Shown here in pieces: positions 61,115 through 64,000 of a stretch of DNA of 64,000 bases. The notes under the pieces are model-generated. The model was not told where the DNA came from. It made no database searches and saw only the letters and a list, made by a program, of their open reading frames with translations. Made by a program: the position numbers and the translations under genes. Source of the DNA: Neokomagataea tanensis (GTDB taxonomy: Bacteria > Pseudomonadota > Alphaproteobacteria > Acetobacterales > Acetobacteraceae). Position 1 is the stretch's first letter; every line of letters begins with the position of its first letter. The stretch is taken from positions 784,001 through 848,000 of the forward strand of contig NZ_CP032485.1 in NCBI RefSeq assembly GCF_006542335.1, read 5' to 3'.

Positions 61115-63811
61115 ATGGGCGACGATCGGGACGCCATCAGCAGCGCCAATCTAGCCTACCTCACGGCTTTGCATGAACAGTGGCTAGAAGACCCAGAGAC
61201 AATTGACCCAACTTTTGCGGGCTTGTTCAGCACGTTAGGCCATTCCCTGTCGCCCATATCCACAAGCGAAGAAGGGAACTCCCTACGCGACACCTCATCG
61301 CGGGATGCCGCCTTACGCTACGCATACCGCCAAAGAGGCCATTTCATTGCCGATCTGGACCCGCTCGGACTAGCCCAAAATCCCGAACCGGAAGACCTTA
61401 ACCCAGCAGGTGCCAATCCCGCCCTACGCGCCGCGCTACGCCGCGCATATTGCGGCACCCTCGCCGTAGAATTTATGCACATCCAATCCACCGAACAACG
61501 CGACTGGTGGATTGAACGCTTCGAAAACTCGCCTGACACTTCCCCAGCACCACATGATTTCATTCTCCAGGCACTCACAGATGCCGAGGGCTTCGAGGCA
61601 TTCTGTCAAAAACGTTTTAAAGCCATGCGGCGCTTTGGCCTTGAAGGTGGCGAGAGCCTCGTTGTAGCCCTCAGAGCGATCCTTGAGCACGCGGCCACTG
61701 ATGAAGCGGCCTCCATTTCAATCGGTATGCCGCACCGCGGACGCCTGAACGTTATGGCCAATGTCCTGCACAAGCCCTTTGAAGCTATTTTCAATGAGTT
61801 CCGCGGCGGCTCCTTCAAGCCTGAAGACATTGGCGGCTCCGGCGACGTCAAATACCATCTCGGCACGGCCACAACGATCGACAGAAATGGCCACCAAATT
61901 CGCCTTTCGCTCTTGCCCAATCCCTCCCATCTTGAAGCCATAAATCCCGTCGTTTTAGGGCGTATCCGCGCGGACCAAGACCAAAACACCAACCCGCGCC
62001 ACCACCACAGACAACGCACGACACGAGACGACAAGCACTTAGGTGTTCTCGTGCATGGTGACGCTGCTTTTTCCGGACAGGGCGTAGTGTATGAAACACT
62101 CATGCTGTCCCAGTTAGCCGGCTACAGAACGGGCGGCACGTTACACCTGATCATTAACAACCAGATCGGCTTTACGACTGTGCCAGAGGATAATTTCTCT
62201 GGTACGCGCGGCACGGACATCGCCAAAGCAATCGAAGCGCCAATCCTCCATGTAAATGGTGATGACCCGGAAGCTGTATTCCGCGCAGCCACGCTTGCTT
62301 ATGAATGGCGCAAGGCCTTTAGCTCAGACATCGTGTTGGACATTGTGTGCTACCGCCGCTTTGGCCACAACGAAACGGACGAACCCGCATTCACGCAGCC
62401 CACTATGGTGCGAGCCATTCGCACAAGGCCCTCTGTCCGGCGTCTATACGCGGACTCCCTTGTGCAGCGAAATTTGTCTACGGATGCTTCGATAGAACAG
62501 CGCTGGGAAGATACCCAAAATATTCTAGAGCGCGCATTCAGCGCAGCACCAGAATACCGACCTGACCCATCCGAATGGCTTGATACGCCCCAAAATCCAA
62601 CACGCTTGGAAGATGAGCCTGAGCGTATTCAACCCATGACAGGGGTTCCTTTGAACCGGCTCTTGCTCGCAGCTGAAGGCCTTTCGACCATTCCGGAGGG
62701 AATGAACATTCACCCGCGCCTCGCCCGGCAGATTACCGCGCGCGGAGAAACAATAGCCGCGGGAAAGCCCCTAGACTGGGCAAGTTGTGAAGCACTTGCT
62801 TTCGGCACGTTATCAATGGATGGGCATCCGGTCCGTCTCTCCGGGCAGGACAGCAGACGCGGCACTTTCTCGCAACGTCACGCCGTCCTGATTGACCAAG
62901 AAACAGGCCGTGAGGAGACCCCCCTCGCCAATCTTGCCCCCCATCAGGCTCCGCTCCATTTTTGGAACTCTCCTTTATCCGAATATGCAGTCTTGGGCTT
63001 TGAGTACGGCTACTCTCTTGGCAACCCTGACGCCCTCGTGGTGTGGGAAGCGCAATTCGGTGATTTCGTGAATGGCGCTCAAATCATCCTTGACCAGTTT
63101 GTCGCCTCGGGGGAGACAAAATGGCTGCGTACATCGGGTTTAGTGCTTCTCTTGCCGCACGGACATGAGGGCGGTGGACCCGAGCACTCTTCCGCTCGTC
63201 CAGAACGCATACTTCAGCTCTGCGCCGAGAATAACCTGCGCGTCTGCAACATCTCAACGCCTGCCAATTACTTCCATGCACTACGCCGACAAATTGCGCG
63301 CCGTTGCCGCAAGCCCCTTATCGTCTTTACGCCAAAATCACTGCTACGCCACAAGGAAACCGTATCGCCTCTGGACGATATGGGGCCACAAACACGCTTC
63401 AATCCTGTGTTAGCCGATCCGGATTACACACCAAACGCAACGCGCATCATTCTTTGCACGGGCAAAGTATATTATGACCTTCTTGCGGAGCGACGACGTG
63501 TTCAGAACACGAAAACTGCTCTTATCCGCCTAGAACAGCTATATCCATTCCCCAGCCGGGAACTTCAGCAAGAGCTGGCTCAATACCCTCAACTCCAAGA
63601 GGTTATCTGGTGCCAAGAAGAACCCGAAAATAACGGTGCATGGCATTTCGTTGACCGCAGAATTGAACGCGTCCTAACTGAAATGGACCTCCCCGTTCAA
63701 CGACCAGCTTATGTAGGCCGACCCGGTACTGCATCACCAGCAACCGGGCTCACCCAGTTACATAACTGGCAGCAAGACAATCTCGTTCAGACGGCTATTG
63801 GGGGAGGCTGA
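61115..63811 (+). CDS. sucA: 2-oxoglutarate dehydrogenase E1 component
   Basis: 898 residues, slightly shorter than typical (930-960). Thiamine-diphosphate enzyme decarboxylating 2-oxoglutarate. AISSANLAYLTALHEQWLEDPETID at the start, IGMPHRGRLNVMANVLHKP, VHGDAAFSGQGVVYETLMLS and LIINNQIGFTT (cofactor site), and GHEGGGPEHSSARPERILQL are all present. CAGGAG lies eight bases before ATG 61115. sucB and lpd do not follow: the stop codon is inside a terminator hairpin and the next gene is unrelated, so E2 and E3 must be elsewhere. Confidence 0.96.
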   Translation: MGDDRDAISSANLAYLTALHEQWLEDPETIDPTFAGLFSTLGHSLSPISTSEEGNSLRDTSSRDAALRYAYRQRGHFIADLDPLGLAQNPEPEDLNPAGANPALRAALRRAYCGTLAVEFMHIQSTEQRDWWIERFENSPDTSPAPHDFILQALTDAEGFEAFCQKRFKAMRRFGLEGGESLVVALRAILEHAATDEAASISIGMPHRGRLNVMANVLHKPFEAIFNEFRGGSFKPEDIGGSGDVKYHLGTATTIDRNGHQIRLSLLPNPSHLEAINPVVLGRIRADQDQNTNPRHHHRQRTTRDDKHLGVLVHGDAAFSGQGVVYETLMLSQLAGYRTGGTLHLIINNQIGFTTVPEDNFSGTRGTDIAKAIEAPILHVNGDDPEAVFRAATLAYEWRKAFSSDIVLDIVCYRRFGHNETDEPAFTQPTMVRAIRTRPSVRRLYADSLVQRNLSTDASIEQRWEDTQNILERAFSAAPEYRPDPSEWLDTPQNPTRLEDEPERIQPMTGVPLNRLLLAAEGLSTIPEGMNIHPRLARQITARGETIAAGKPLDWASCEALAFGTLSMDGHPVRLSGQDSRRGTFSQRHAVLIDQETGREETPLANLAPHQAPLHFWNSPLSEYAVLGFEYGYSLGNPDALVVWEAQFGDFVNGAQIILDQFVASGETKWLRTSGLVLLLPHGHEGGGPEHSSARPERILQLCAENNLRVCNISTPANYFHALRRQIARRCRKPLIVFTPKSLLRHKETVSPLDDMGPQTRFNPVLADPDYTPNATRIILCTGKVYYDLLAERRRVQNTKTALIRLEQLYPFPSRELQQELAQYPQLQEVIWCQEEPENNGAWHFVDRRIERVLTEMDLPVQRPAYVGRPGTASPATGLTQLHNWQQDNLVQTAIGGG

Positions 63812-63835
63812 CACCGCGCGTCAGCCTCCCCCAAT
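63797..63835 (+). terminator. Long hairpin spanning the sucA stop codon
   Basis: A perfect 16-bp stem (63797-63812 with 63820-63835) with a seven-base loop. Its left arm contains the last sucA codons and the stop. The bases after it are AT-rich but not a pure T run. It should stop most transcription at the end of sucA. Confidence 0.75.
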
Positions 63836-63865
63836 CTTAATAAATACCGTGAGTTCCGACCCATA

Positions 63866-64000
63866 ATGCTACGCCCAGTTTGTCTCTTTGCCTATTTTGA
63901 CCCGGCACCAACTCTGGCACCGCACACACGTCATCTTTTGAGGGAACTGCATAGATCCGGCTTTGAGCTCCATATAGCCGTTTCTAATCTCACTCCCGAT
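63866..64000 (+). CDS. Rhamnan synthesis protein F-like glycosyltransferase, N-terminal part
   Basis: A frame opens at ATG 63866 and runs off the window (45 codons). The start MLRPVCLFAYFDPAPTLAPH followed by LLRELHRSGFELHIAVSNL resembles the beginning of rhamnan-synthesis F (RgpF-type) proteins, where a CLFAHYD-like strand is followed by a helix and a FD/FE-x-V strand. These act in surface polysaccharide synthesis. The ribosome site is poor, so the start and family are tentative. Confidence 0.5.
   Translation, partial: MLRPVCLFAYFDPAPTLAPHTRHLLRELHRSGFELHIAVSNLTPD

Noticed and set aside
1..64000. CRISPR arrays, tRNA or rRNA genes, prophage or plasmid modules
   Set aside because: No regularly spaced repeats, no cloverleaf-like sequence in the intergenic gaps, and no integrase, capsid or replication genes were found.

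Overview
The window reads as chromosomal DNA of an acetic acid bacterium (Acetobacteraceae, Alphaproteobacteria). Support comes from the overall style of the proteins, a Hint-domain surface protein of a type frequent in this family, a short FeoB, and a sucA gene without sucB or lpd beside it. GC content looks to be in the mid-50s percent by eye, with a few sharply AT-rich intergenic stretches. The flagellar block contains flhF and flhG, which usually go with polar flagella. This fits the Gluconobacter side of the family better than peritrichous Acetobacter, but the genus cannot be fixed from the sequence alone.

Layout. 1-3.1 kb: the end of a copB-like copper gene, then feoA-feoB and a small Cys-rich membrane protein (ferrous iron uptake). 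3.1-5.2 kb: a secreted S9 prolyl oligopeptidase, divergent from putA-sdaA (5.5-10.7 kb, proline and serine catabolism). 10.7-17.3 kb: a SIMPL protein pair, a PDZ protease/response regulator/histidine kinase set and the Hint-domain protein. 17.6-24.1 kb: hrpB, a nitroreductase, apt, a lone receiver protein, a frameshifted Bcr/CflA-type exporter and a TVP38-type membrane protein. 24.2-31.7 kb: an ABM monooxygenase, a Nudix hydrolase, dinB, a DUF2501 lipoprotein, a second frameshifted MFS transporter, a LOG protein and a large TonB-dependent receptor. 31.8-37.7 kb: fRMsr, murA, dcd, an EamA exporter, a 57-residue unlisted small gene, a glycosyltransferase and an unknown lipoprotein. 38-42.3 kb: dnaK-dnaJ, two small or TPR proteins and rpmJ. 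42.5-51.1 kb: secreted lipase-like protein, oligopeptidase B, an AEC transporter, a low-molecular-weight phosphatase, a 2-hydroxyacid dehydrogenase, nadK and a nitrilase-family amidase. 51.2-59.0 kb: a compact flagellar operon fliF-fliG-fliH-fliN-flhA-flhF-flhG. 59.2-64 kb: asd, a 2OG-Fe(II) oxygenase, sucA and the start of a rhamnan-synthesis-F-like gene.

Most of the window is ordinary housekeeping. I found no CRISPR array, insertion sequence, prophage, tRNA or rRNA. The observations most worth checking are: a full-length PutA in which several substrate-binding and catalytic residues of both enzymatic domains appear replaced; two MFS transporters 5 kb apart, each broken by one missing base in a short G run; a 57-codon TTG-start gene overlapping its neighbours at both ends; the Hint-domain protein with its very AT-rich upstream region; and a perfect 27-bp AT-rich palindrome upstream of feoAB. 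I do not see a convincing new multi-gene system. All family assignments are from recognition of motifs, without database searches.
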